NCBI GenBank assembly: GCA_949450265.1
Contig: CASTMW010000032.1
Coordinates: forward strand, 1-14,257
Length of the DNA stretch: 14,257 bases
Source: an uncultured Eggerthellaceae bacterium
Lineage (GTDB): Bacteria > Actinomycetota > Coriobacteriia > Coriobacteriales > Eggerthellaceae
Direction: 5' to 3'
The position numbers and the translations under genes were made by a program. The notes under the pieces are model-generated. The model was not told the origin of the DNA. It did no database searches and worked only from the letters and a program-made list of their open reading frames with translations. Below are positions 5,867-13,085 of the stretch, one piece after another. Each line of letters starts with the position of its first letter. The stretch's first letter is position 1.

Positions 5867-8800
5867 ATGCTCATAGATGCTCTCACCGCAACGCTCAAGA
5901 GGTCCGGTTGCCTGGATGCGTTCTGGGGCAGCCTTGATGCGGGAGACGATGCCACGCTGGCGGTGGCATCTTCGGCGCGGCCGTTCTTGGTGGCGGCACG
6001 CTTCGCGCATAAGCCGCAATGCACGCTGGTGGTGGTCAGCGGTGAAGAGGCGGCTGTGGCCTTCGCGCGCAACGTGGCAGCGTATCTGGGAGAGGAACGC
6101 GTGCTGCGCTTCCCCGAGCGCACTGACCATCCGTTCCAGCCGAAAGCGCCCGACATGCGCACCATTGCGCTGCGCATGCAGGCCGCCCACGCGCTGCGCC
6201 GGGGAGATGACGTGGTGGTGGTGGCAAGCGCGCGTTCGCTCGTGCGCGCCATGCCGCCCGCTGCAGCCAACGCCGACGCACCGTTGTCCTTGCGCGCCGA
6301 GGCCGAGCTTGACGAGCTGGGGCTTGTGGGTGTGGAGGACCTGGATGGGTTCGTGCGCGCCTTGGAGGGTGCGGGCTATCAGAACACCGGCGAGCTGGAT
6401 GGACCGGGCACGTTCGCGCGCCGCGGCGGCACGGTGGACGTGTTCCCGGCGAATCTGGTCTATCCGGTGCGCATCGACTTCTTCGGTGACATGGTGGAAG
6501 AGATCAGGCGCATCGTGCCCTCCACCGGGCAGACCATCGCCAGCTTGCCCGCCATCGACATCTACCCGGCAAGCGAGTTCCCCACAACGCCTAAGGTGCT
6601 GGCGCGAGCGCGTAAGGCGGTGGAGAAGCCAGCGCTGACCAACAAGGCGCTGCGCGAGGTGTTCGACAAGCTGGAGGGCGGCCTGCGCTTTGATGGCGCC
6701 GATGTGCTGCTGCCCTACCTCTTCGAGCGCACGGTCACGCTGGGTGATTACGTGTCGCCCACAGCACTGGTATGCCTGATGGAGCCGCGTTCGGTGATGG
6801 ACGATGCGGCTGGTGCCTTCGCCGATGCTGAGGGCCGCGCGAAGGGCTCAGGGTTCGGGGTGGGCGGCCTGTACGTCGAGCCGGGAGCGATCGATTTCGG
6901 TGCGGGGCAGCATGCGCTGTATGTGTCCATCATGCGAGTAGGGGCGGCTCCCGACGACGAGTTGCCCGTGAAGCGCACCGATGTGGCGGGCGCGCCCGAC
7001 CGGCTCTTCGGTAAGCTGCTGGGCTGGACGCAGGCCGACTACACCTGCGTGTTCAGCGCCACGAACTACCGCGTGCGCGAGGATATGAAGCTAGCGTTCG
7101 TGGATCATGGGCTGGCCATCCAGGAGGTGGCAGAGGGCGATGTGCGCACCTTGAAGCGCGGCATCGTGAACGTGGTGGCCAACGATATCCCGCTGGGCAT
7201 GGTGATCCCTAAGGCGCGGCTTGCCATGGTGTCCATCTCGGATACGCAGGGCGCGCAGAGCGCAGCGCGGGCGCGCAAGACGGTGGACATCACGAAGATC
7301 ACCTTCCCGTATGCGCCGGGCGACTACGTGGTGCATGCCGTGTTCGGCGTGGCGCTGTTCAAGGCCATGGTGCGCCGCGAGATCGATGGCACCGAACGCG
7401 ACTACATGGAGCTGGAATACGCTGAGGGCGACAAGCTGTTCTTGCCAGTGGAACAGCTGGACCGCGTGACGCGTTACGTGGGGGCTGAAGGCGCCAGCCC
7501 GCGCTTGACGCGCTTGAACACCTCGGATTGGTCGCGCGCTATGCAGAAAGCGCGCAAGGCCACCAAGAAGCTGGCGTTCGACCTGGTGGACGTGTATTCG
7601 CGGCGCGCTGCCACGAAAGGGTACCGATTCTGCGTGGAGAGCCCCGTCATCGCCGAGATGGAAGAGAGCTTTCCCTATGACGAGACGCCCGACCAGCGTG
7701 CGGCCATCGCCGACGTGAAGGCTGACATGGCCTCCGAGCGTCCCATGGACCGCCTGATCTGCGGGGATGTGGGCTTCGGCAAGACCGAGGTGGCGCTGCG
7801 GGCCGCGTTCATCTGTGCGCAGGCGGGTAAGCAGGTGATGTTGCTGTGCCCGACCACCATCCTGGCGCAGCAGCACTACACCAGCTTCCACGAGCGCCTG
7901 GCGCCGTTCGGCGTGGACGTGCAGGTGCTCTCGCGCTTCAAGAGTGCAGTCGAGCAGGAGCGCACGCTGGCCGACTTCGCCAGCGGCACGTGCCAGGTGC
8001 TCATCGGTACGCATCGGCTGCTCTCGCGCGATGTGAATCCGCGCGATCTAGGCTTGGTCATCATCGACGAGGAACAGCGCTTCGGTGTGGGGCACAAGGA
8101 GCAGTTGAAGAACCTGCGCGAGACCATCGACGTGCTGACGCTGTCGGCCACGCCCATCCCGCGCACTATGCAGATGGCCATGTCGGGCGTGCGCGACATG
8201 AGCCTGATCCTGACGCCTCCCGATGACCGCTTGCCCGTGAAGGTGCATGTGGGGGAGTGGGACCCCGATGTGGTGTGCGATGCGGTGCGCTACGAGCTGG
8301 CCCGCCACGGGCAGGTGTATTACGTGAGCAACCGGGTGCGCACCATAGAGGATGCGGTGGCGCGCGTGGCGCAGGCGGCCCCCGAGGCGCGCGTGGGCGT
8401 GGCGCACGGTCAGATGTCGAAGGAGCAGCTAGAACGCGTGATGGAGGACTTTAGCGCGGGCGAGATAGACGTGCTGGTGGCCACCACCATCATCGAAAGC
8501 GGCATCGATAACCCGCACACGAACACGCTGATCATCGAGGATTCGCAGCGGCTGGGCCTGGCGCAGATGTACCAGTTGAAGGGGCGCGTAGGGCGCAGCA
8601 GCGTGCAGGCGTACGCTTACTTCATGTTCCCCGAAGAGGTGCCGCTGACCGAAGAGGCCGAAGCGCGCTTGATCGCACTGGATGAGCATCAGGAGCTGGG
8701 CAGCGGCATGCGCATCGCCATGCGCGACCTGGAGATCCGCGGTGCGGGCAGCATGCTGGGCGCTGAGCAGTCGGGCAACATGAGCGCGGTGGGCTTCGAC

Positions 8801-9340
8801 CTGTTCGCGCAGATGCTGAACCAGGCGGTGGCCGCCACGCGCGAAGGCGACGGCGCCATTCCCGATGTGCTGCCACCGGCGCTCTCTGACATCACAGTGA
8901 ACGTGCCAGGCCACACGTATCTGCCCGAGGAATACATCCCCGATGCCGATGAGCGCGTGCTGTGGTATCGGCGACTGGCCAGTGCTGCCACGGTGGAGGC
9001 GGTGGATGCCTTTGCCGATGAGCTGCGCCTGGCGCATCCCGATATGCCAGCGGCTGCCTTGAACCTGTTCGCGAAGGCGCGCGTGAAGGCGTTCGCTGCC
9101 GAGCATGGCTTGAAGACGGTGTCAGTGGCGGGCGGCAATCTGGTGGTGGAGCCCATCGCTATAGATGCAAAGGAGCAGACGGCACTGCGTCGCCGCGGCT
9201 GCCGCTATCTGAAGGACAAGCGCAAGCTGACCGTGCCCCTGCGCGTGCTTGGGCCTCGATCCGACGATGATGACGCTGGCCTTCTGACGAAGGTGGCCGC
9301 GTTCCTTACCGAATTGATGGAGCGCGACCAGGATGCGTAG
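5867..9340 (+). CDS. mfd: transcription-repair coupling factor Mfd
   Basis: ATP-driven DNA translocase that binds RNA polymerase stalled at lesions, pushes it off and recruits UvrA for excision repair. The 1157 residues match the usual length (E. coli 1148). Domain order: UvrB-like N-terminal part (about 1-330), with the family block RRGGTVDVFP (186-195); CarD-like RNA-polymerase-interacting domain beginning near FPYAPGDYVVHAVFG (480 on); two RecA-like helicase domains, with Walker A GDVGFGKT (633-640), DEEQRFG (734-740), SATPIPRT, and motif VI GRVGRSS (906-912); and the C-terminal TRCF domain that masks UvrA binding. The frame is open back to 5801, but ATG 5867 has the better-spaced GGAG. 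No defect is seen. It is divergent from uraA, and 36 bases separate it from the MNT gene, so some read-through into that pair is likely because no terminator is visible. Confidence 0.98.
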   Translation: MLIDALTATLKRSGCLDAFWGSLDAGDDATLAVASSARPFLVAARFAHKPQCTLVVVSGEEAAVAFARNVAAYLGEERVLRFPERTDHPFQPKAPDMRTIALRMQAAHALRRGDDVVVVASARSLVRAMPPAAANADAPLSLRAEAELDELGLVGVEDLDGFVRALEGAGYQNTGELDGPGTFARRGGTVDVFPANLVYPVRIDFFGDMVEEIRRIVPSTGQTIASLPAIDIYPASEFPTTPKVLARARKAVEKPALTNKALREVFDKLEGGLRFDGADVLLPYLFERTVTLGDYVSPTALVCLMEPRSVMDDAAGAFADAEGRAKGSGFGVGGLYVEPGAIDFGAGQHALYVSIMRVGAAPDDELPVKRTDVAGAPDRLFGKLLGWTQADYTCVFSATNYRVREDMKLAFVDHGLAIQEVAEGDVRTLKRGIVNVVANDIPLGMVIPKARLAMVSISDTQGAQSAARARKTVDITKITFPYAPGDYVVHAVFGVALFKAMVRREIDGTERDYMELEYAEGDKLFLPVEQLDRVTRYVGAEGASPRLTRLNTSDWSRAMQKARKATKKLAFDLVDVYSRRAATKGYRFCVESPVIAEMEESFPYDETPDQRAAIADVKADMASERPMDRLICGDVGFGKTEVALRAAFICAQAGKQVMLLCPTTILAQQHYTSFHERLAPFGVDVQVLSRFKSAVEQERTLADFASGTCQVLIGTHRLLSRDVNPRDLGLVIIDEEQRFGVGHKEQLKNLRETIDVLTLSATPIPRTMQMAMSGVRDMSLILTPPDDRLPVKVHVGEWDPDVVCDAVRYELARHGQVYYVSNRVRTIEDAVARVAQAAPEARVGVAHGQMSKEQLERVMEDFSAGEIDVLVATTIIESGIDNPHTNTLIIEDSQRLGLAQMYQLKGRVGRSSVQAYAYFMFPEEVPLTEEAEARLIALDEHQELGSGMRIAMRDLEIRGAGSMLGAEQSGNMSAVGFDLFAQMLNQAVAATREGDGAIPDVLPPALSDITVNVPGHTYLPEEYIPDADERVLWYRRLASAATVEAVDAFADELRLAHPDMPAAALNLFAKARVKAFAAEHGLKTVSVAGGNLVVEPIAIDAKEQTALRRRGCRYLKDKRKLTVPLRVLGPRSDDDDAGLLTKVAAFLTELMERDQDA

Positions 9341-9360
9341 GGCATGATGATCGCAAAAGG

Positions 9361-9368
9361 GAAGGAGG
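9361..9368 (+). promoter_or_regulatory. ribosome binding site setting the MNT start
   Basis: GAAGGAGG, a near-perfect Shine-Dalgarno sequence, lies 8 bases before ATG 9377. It favours this start over the upstream ATG at 9344. Confidence 0.75.
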
Positions 9369-9376
9369 ATGGCGCC

Positions 9377-9664
9377 ATGGCTCGATTCGGTCTGAAGGAC
9401 GAGGTCGTTGATTTCATAGCGAACGCTGCCTACACAACGGAGATGGGCACGGTCATCCTTTTCGGTTCGCGCGCCACGGGGTGCTATTCCGAGAAGAGTG
9501 ACATCGATCTTGCAGTCCTTGGCCCGCGCTTGCACGATTTCGAAGAAGCGCTCGAAGAGCGATGCCCGACCTTGCTCACCTTCGATATCATCGATCTTTC
9601 GAAGGATATCAGCGAAGAGCTGAAGCGCCGGATCGATAAGGAAGGAGTGAAGCTCTATGGCTAA
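9377..9664 (+). CDS. mntA: MNT-type nucleotidyltransferase, predicted antitoxin
   Basis: A 95-residue minimal nucleotidyltransferase of the DNA polymerase beta superfamily. The active-site signature GSX10DXD is complete: Gly30-Ser31 and Asp42/Asp44, with Asp70 in TFDIID as the likely third acidic residue. In MNT/HEPN (type VII) toxin-antitoxin systems, the studied members of this family neutralise the HEPN RNase by adding AMP units to a tyrosine. Activity here is inferred from the motif and the partner. The ATG at 9377 is chosen for its strong ribosome binding site; an alternative at 9344 would add 11 residues. It overlaps the HEPN gene by 8 bases, so the two are translationally coupled. Base composition is lower in GC than mfd (32 of 60 bases in 9541-9600, against 37 of 60 in 8401-8460), hinting at horizontal origin. 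The gene symbol is by analogy. Confidence 0.88.
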   Translation: MARFGLKDEVVDFIANAAYTTEMGTVILFGSRATGCYSEKSDIDLAVLGPRLHDFEEALEERCPTLLTFDIIDLSKDISEELKRRIDKEGVKLYG

Positions 9665-10064
9665 ATATGCCAACTACCAGTCGAATCTTGCCGTTCTGAG
9701 GCAGGCGCCCGATCAGGATCTGGGAAATGAATTTGTGCAGAGTGGCATCATCGATAAGTTCGCCATGCAGTTCGAGCTTGCATGGAAGCTGTTGCAGAAG
9801 ATGCTCTCGTACGAAGGGCGGCTGGATGCGGCGGTAGGGTCTCCGCGAGGGATCATAAAGGCAGCCTATTCGGCCTATAGCTTCATCGATGAGGATGCCT
9901 GGCTCTCGATGCTGGACGATCGCAATGCTGCCGAGCACGTCTACGATGCGGGATTGGCTAATAGGTTAGTGAACCAGATCATCAACGATTACCTTCCTGA
10001 ATTCGAGCGGCTCATCCTGAACCTTGAAGCGGAATATGGCGAAGAGCTTCTTGGAGGGTTCTGA
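9657..10064 (+). CDS. hepT: HEPN-family nucleotidyltransferase partner (HI0074-like), predicted toxin
   Basis: A 135-residue, mostly helical protein of the 'nucleotidyltransferase substrate-binding' HI0074 family. Family landmarks are FAMQFELAWKLLQ (35-47), SPRGIIKAAY (62-71), and WLSMLDDRNAAEHVYD (82-97). The last contains the HEPN RNase motif RX4H (Arg89, His94) followed by Tyr96, giving RX4HXY. In the studied MntA-HepT pair, the tyrosine of this motif is the residue that is oligo-AMPylated to silence the RNase. Both catalytic residues and the target tyrosine are present, so an active toxin under MNT control is predicted. AAGGAG at 9642-9647 serves its ATG, which lies inside the end of the MNT gene. 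Some HI0074-family proteins may be non-toxic binding partners, so toxicity is not assured. Confidence 0.87.
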   Translation: MAKYANYQSNLAVLRQAPDQDLGNEFVQSGIIDKFAMQFELAWKLLQKMLSYEGRLDAAVGSPRGIIKAAYSAYSFIDEDAWLSMLDDRNAAEHVYDAGLANRLVNQIINDYLPEFERLILNLEAEYGEELLGGF

Positions 10065-10079
10065 GCTGGATGGTATACG
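10051..10079 (+). promoter_or_regulatory. predicted gltX promoter
   Basis: TTGGAG (10051-10056), then 17 bases, then TATACG (10074-10079) with an extended-10 TGG immediately upstream. The -35 box lies inside the last codons of the HEPN gene. Transcription would start near 10086, giving a leader of about 60 bases with small hairpins. The match to consensus is modest. Confidence 0.35.
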
Positions 10080-10104
10080 ATATCCCTATGCTAAAAACGA
10101 ACCG

Positions 10105-10129
10105 GGTAGGCCGAGCCTTCCGGTAGGCT
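10105..10129 (+). repeat. two competing small hairpins in the gltX leader
   Basis: Hairpin A pairs AGGC (10108-10111) with GCCT (10115-10118), extended by GG/CC across a T-T mismatch. Hairpin B pairs AGCCT (10114-10118) with AGGCT (10125-10129). They share bases 10114-10118, so only one can form at a time. The unit GGTAGGC occurs twice (10105-10111 and 10122-10128). The leader is too short for a T-box, and a regulatory role is speculative. Confidence 0.3.
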
Positions 10130-10148
10130 AGTCGAGAGCGAGGCACAT

Positions 10149-11759
10149 ATGGTAGAGAAGGACCCCAGTGTACGCGTGCGATTCGCACCCAGTCCCACGG
10201 GCATGCTGCACATCGGTGGCGCACGCACGGCCATATACAACTGGGCGTTCGCGCGTACGATGGGCGGCACGTTCGTGCTGCGCATCGAAGACACCGACCC
10301 CGAGCGCTCCACCGAAGAGAACACCCAGATCATCCTGCGCGCCATGCGTTGGCTTGGCCTCAGCTGGGACGAGGGTCCCGAAGTGGGTGGCCCGTGCGGT
10401 CCGTACTTCCAAACGCAGCGCACCGAGACTTACCAGGCAGCGCTCGACAAGCTGAAAGCCGAAGGGCGTGTCTACCCGTGCTTTTGCACGAAGGAGGAAC
10501 TGGACGCCAAGCGCGCGAAGGCCGAAGCCGAGGATGGCGGCTATGCGGGCTATGATGGCACCTGCCGCTGCCTGTCGAAGGAGGAAGCGCAGGCACGCAT
10601 CGATGCGGGCGAGCCGCACGTGTGGCGCATCGCTGTGCCGCGCGATAGAGGCACCATCCAGTTCGACGATGCGGTCTACGGTCACATGAGCTTTCCAGCC
10701 GAGGCCATGGACGACATGATCGTCTGCCGCAGCGACGGCACCTTCACCTACAACTTCGCCGTGGTGTGCGACGATGCGAACATGGGCATCACACATGTCA
10801 TCCGCGGTGATGACCACCTGTCGAACACGCCGCGCCAGGTCCTCATTTACGAGGCGTGCGATTTCCCGGTGCCTGTCTTCGCGCATCTGCCCATGATCTT
10901 GGGGCCGGATGGGCACAAGCTGTCGAAGCGCCACGGGGCCACTAGTGTGGAGGAATACCGCGACCGCGGGTATCTGCCCGAGGCCATGGTGAACTTTCTG
11001 GCGCTGATCGGCTGGTCGCTCGACGGCGAGACCACCATCATCCCCGAGGACGTGCTGTGCGAGAACTTCACGCTGGACCGCATCAACCGCAAGGACGGCG
11101 TGTTCGACGAGACGAAGCTGGAATGGATGAACGGCGTCTACATCCGCGAGATGGATGCGGACACGTGGGTGGAGGCGGCTACGCCGTGGCTGGCGCAAGC
11201 CTATGCGGATGGCGTGCGGGTGGACGCGGGTGTCACCATGGTGCCCACGCCCGCCAAGGAGGAACAGGAAGAGCGTGCGCGCCAGACGCGCGTGCCTGGC
11301 GATGGGGTGGATGTCGAGCTGTGGCAGAAGGCGCTCGCGCATGTGGCCGACCATCCGGCGCTCTTCCGCGCCATCTTCCCGCTGGTGGCCGAGCGCCTTG
11401 TACGCTTCGACGAGATACCCGCGAAGCTGTCCTACCTGTTCTGGGGCCCTAACGTGCAGCTGGACGAGAAATCAGTGGCGAAGGTGCTGACGAAGGACGG
11501 CGCGCGCGCTGATGAGGCGCTGGCTATCTGCCGCGAGGTGCTGGCTGGCCTGACAGGCGATTGGGACGAGGATGTGACCATGGAGGCATGCAAGGCCAAA
11601 GGCGAGGCAGCAGGCCTCAAGCCCAAGCAGCTCTTCCAGCCGCTGCGTGTGGCAGTGGCGGGCAACATGGTGTCGCCCCCGCTATTCGAATCCATCAAGC
11701 TGATGGACATGGCGGACGTGCTCGCGCGCATCGATGCCACCGTGTCCGCTGTATTCTGA
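10149..11759 (+). CDS. gltX: glutamyl-tRNA synthetase
   Basis: Class I aminoacyl-tRNA synthetase that charges tRNA-Glu (and, in organisms with GatCAB, often also tRNA-Gln). The 536-residue protein has the HIGH-type signature PTGMLHIGGAR (16-26), RIEDTDPERS, a GDDHLSNTPRQ block, and the KMSKS-type motif KLSKRHG (257-263). Cysteines 111, 113, 139 and 141 match the four-ligand zinc site of E. coli GluRS (C98, C100, C125, H127), with Cys replacing the final His. The protein is longer than E. coli GluRS (471). Much of the extra length is a charged, low-complexity stretch at about residues 355-390 in the anticodon-binding half. The start at 10149 has GCGAGG 5 bases upstream. The thioesterase gene follows 13 bases later and is probably in the same transcript. 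Confidence 0.97.
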   Translation: MVEKDPSVRVRFAPSPTGMLHIGGARTAIYNWAFARTMGGTFVLRIEDTDPERSTEENTQIILRAMRWLGLSWDEGPEVGGPCGPYFQTQRTETYQAALDKLKAEGRVYPCFCTKEELDAKRAKAEAEDGGYAGYDGTCRCLSKEEAQARIDAGEPHVWRIAVPRDRGTIQFDDAVYGHMSFPAEAMDDMIVCRSDGTFTYNFAVVCDDANMGITHVIRGDDHLSNTPRQVLIYEACDFPVPVFAHLPMILGPDGHKLSKRHGATSVEEYRDRGYLPEAMVNFLALIGWSLDGETTIIPEDVLCENFTLDRINRKDGVFDETKLEWMNGVYIREMDADTWVEAATPWLAQAYADGVRVDAGVTMVPTPAKEEQEERARQTRVPGDGVDVELWQKALAHVADHPALFRAIFPLVAERLVRFDEIPAKLSYLFWGPNVQLDEKSVAKVLTKDGARADEALAICREVLAGLTGDWDEDVTMEACKAKGEAAGLKPKQLFQPLRVAVAGNMVSPPLFESIKLMDMADVLARIDATVSAVF

Positions 11760-11772
11760 TAGGAGCAAAGCT

Positions 11773-12273
11773 ATGACCGAGGCCGATGAGCGCGCTGCCA
11801 TGATAGCCACCACCCCCGAGGGTGCGCGCCCTGCGGCGGGCGGTACACAGCAGCAGCCGAAGCTGCCCGACTATCCCACGCTGGAGCAGATGGAGGCGTT
11901 CTTCCGCCGTGATACGTTCGCCTATGAGCGCGCTGGCTGCCGCATCGTGGAAGGGTGGGTCGGCCATGGCGTATGCGAGATGGACATCACGCCGGGGCAT
12001 CTGAACGCTGAGGGTCACGTGATGGGTGGTGCCATCTTCACCTTGGCCGATTATGCGTTCGCTGTGGCTACCATGTGCGGTGCGGCGGCATCCGTGTCGC
12101 TGTCGTCCACCATCGAGTTCATGACCTCATCGCGCGGCACGAAGCTGATCGCCACCGCGAACCTGGACAAGCCTGGACGCAAGGTTGGCTTCTACACCAT
12201 CGACGTAACGGACGATCTGGGGGAGAGCATTGCGAAGGTGGTCACCACCTGCTATCACCCGCGTTCGGTCTGA
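11773..12273 (+). CDS. PaaI/hotdog-fold acyl-CoA thioesterase
   Basis: A 166-residue hotdog-fold thioesterase, predicted to hydrolyse an acyl- or aryl-CoA thioester. The PaaI-type core is visible: LNAEGHVMGGAIFTLADYAFA (residues 77-97). Asn78, His82, GG85-86 and Asp93 fall where the family has its N-x-x-G-x-x-x-GG-x-x-x-x-LAD active-site helix. A second conserved part (SSTIEFMTSS) lies about 20 residues later. About 30 polar residues precede the fold. An in-frame ATG exists at 11734 inside gltX, but ATG 11773 with TAGGAGC (11760-11766) is the clear start. The substrate is unknown; a housekeeping role in clearing toxic thioesters is possible. Its last 19 bases overlap the convergent DUF1461 gene. 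Confidence 0.9.
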   Translation: MTEADERAAMIATTPEGARPAAGGTQQQPKLPDYPTLEQMEAFFRRDTFAYERAGCRIVEGWVGHGVCEMDITPGHLNAEGHVMGGAIFTLADYAFAVATMCGAAASVSLSSTIEFMTSSRGTKLIATANLDKPGRKVGFYTIDVTDDLGESIAKVVTTCYHPRSV

Positions 12274-13085
12274 GCGGGCGCGCTTTCGCTCGCAACGGCA
12301 TTTTCGCGGGCATCCGATGGAGCGGCCGTAGCCTTCGCGGCTGCCTGCCGTTTCTTCGCAGCGCGCAGCATCAGTGCGCCCACGATCAGCGATATCACGG
12401 CCAGTGCGCACGACGATGCCAGCCACACCGCGCCCATGCCCATCCAGAAGGCTTGCGGGTACATGCGGATCAGCAGTGAATCAGCCGGGAACGTCCAGGT
12501 GCCATCTGCGAAGAAGGCGCTATGAATGCTGGCGAACAGGCCGTCGAAGCCGATGAGTGCCCACAGACCCAGCATGGCGAACAGCGCCAGCACCGCCACG
12601 CCCGCCCACAGCAGCGCGGTGCCTACGGGCCGATACCCGAACATGCGTAACAGCGCCATCAGGCAGAAGGCCGAGATGAGCGCCACGCCCACGAGCGGCA
12701 TGGTGAAGCGGCTGACCACCTCGTACACATCGTCAAGATGAGCAAGCGCATCAGCATCCAAGGTATATTGATCGGGCGCCTCTGCCAGACGGTCGGCGTC
12801 TGCGTTCGCATAGGGCGTGGCCGCTTCATCGTTCGCCTTCGCGATGGCGTCCATCAGCGCAGCCTGATCGTGGGTGGCCACCGTGTAGTCGCGCGTAGCC
12901 ACAGCCAGCTCTTCCATCTGTGCAGCAGTGAAGGGCGACCCTTCCCAGCGAGAGGTCTGCGCCGAGAGCACCGCGGTCGTGGTGGGAAGGCCAGCGCAGA
13001 TGGCGAAACCGGCGGCGAAATAGGTCAGCGCCAGCATGACGGCCGTGATGGCCTGCATGACGCGCTTTTGTGAAGCGGCATTCAT
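12255..13085 (-). CDS. TIGR01906/DUF1461 family integral membrane protein
   Basis: A 276-residue membrane protein of unknown function. Hydrophobic segments lie at about residues 12-32, 127-147, 155-179 and 215-241. An outside-type loop of about 90 residues follows helix 1, and the C-terminal tail is basic and Ala-rich. The DUF1461 signature near the end is clear: HSAFFADGTW (188-197), then FPADSLLIRMYPQAFW (199-214) just before helix 4. The LDDVY segment (117-121) also fits the family. The start at 13085 overlaps the stop of the upstream ATP-grasp gene (ATGA, 4 bases), so it is translated after that gene by coupling. Its 3' end overlaps the thioesterase gene on the other strand. The function is unknown; a role at the membrane connected with the ATP-grasp product is only inference. 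Confidence 0.85.
   Translation of the reverse strand: MNAASQKRVMQAITAVMLALTYFAAGFAICAGLPTTTAVLSAQTSRWEGSPFTAAQMEELAVATRDYTVATHDQAALMDAIAKANDEAATPYANADADRLAEAPDQYTLDADALAHLDDVYEVVSRFTMPLVGVALISAFCLMALLRMFGYRPVGTALLWAGVAVLALFAMLGLWALIGFDGLFASIHSAFFADGTWTFPADSLLIRMYPQAFWMGMGAVWLASSCALAVISLIVGALMLRAAKKRQAAAKATAAPSDARENAVASESAPAQTERG

Noticed and set aside
7091..8014. 307-codon minus-strand frame inside mfd
   Set aside because: It is antisense to the helicase core and has His/Arg/Leu-rich composition typical of a shadow frame.
10065..10148. T-box riboswitch ahead of gltX
   Set aside because: The spacer has only 84 bases, and no T-box consensus, specifier loop or terminator/antiterminator pair is visible.
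10128..11354. 408-codon open frame on the minus strand across gltX
   Set aside because: It is fully antisense to a well-supported GluRS. Its protein is His/Arg/Ala-rich in the way shadow frames are, with no recognisable domain.
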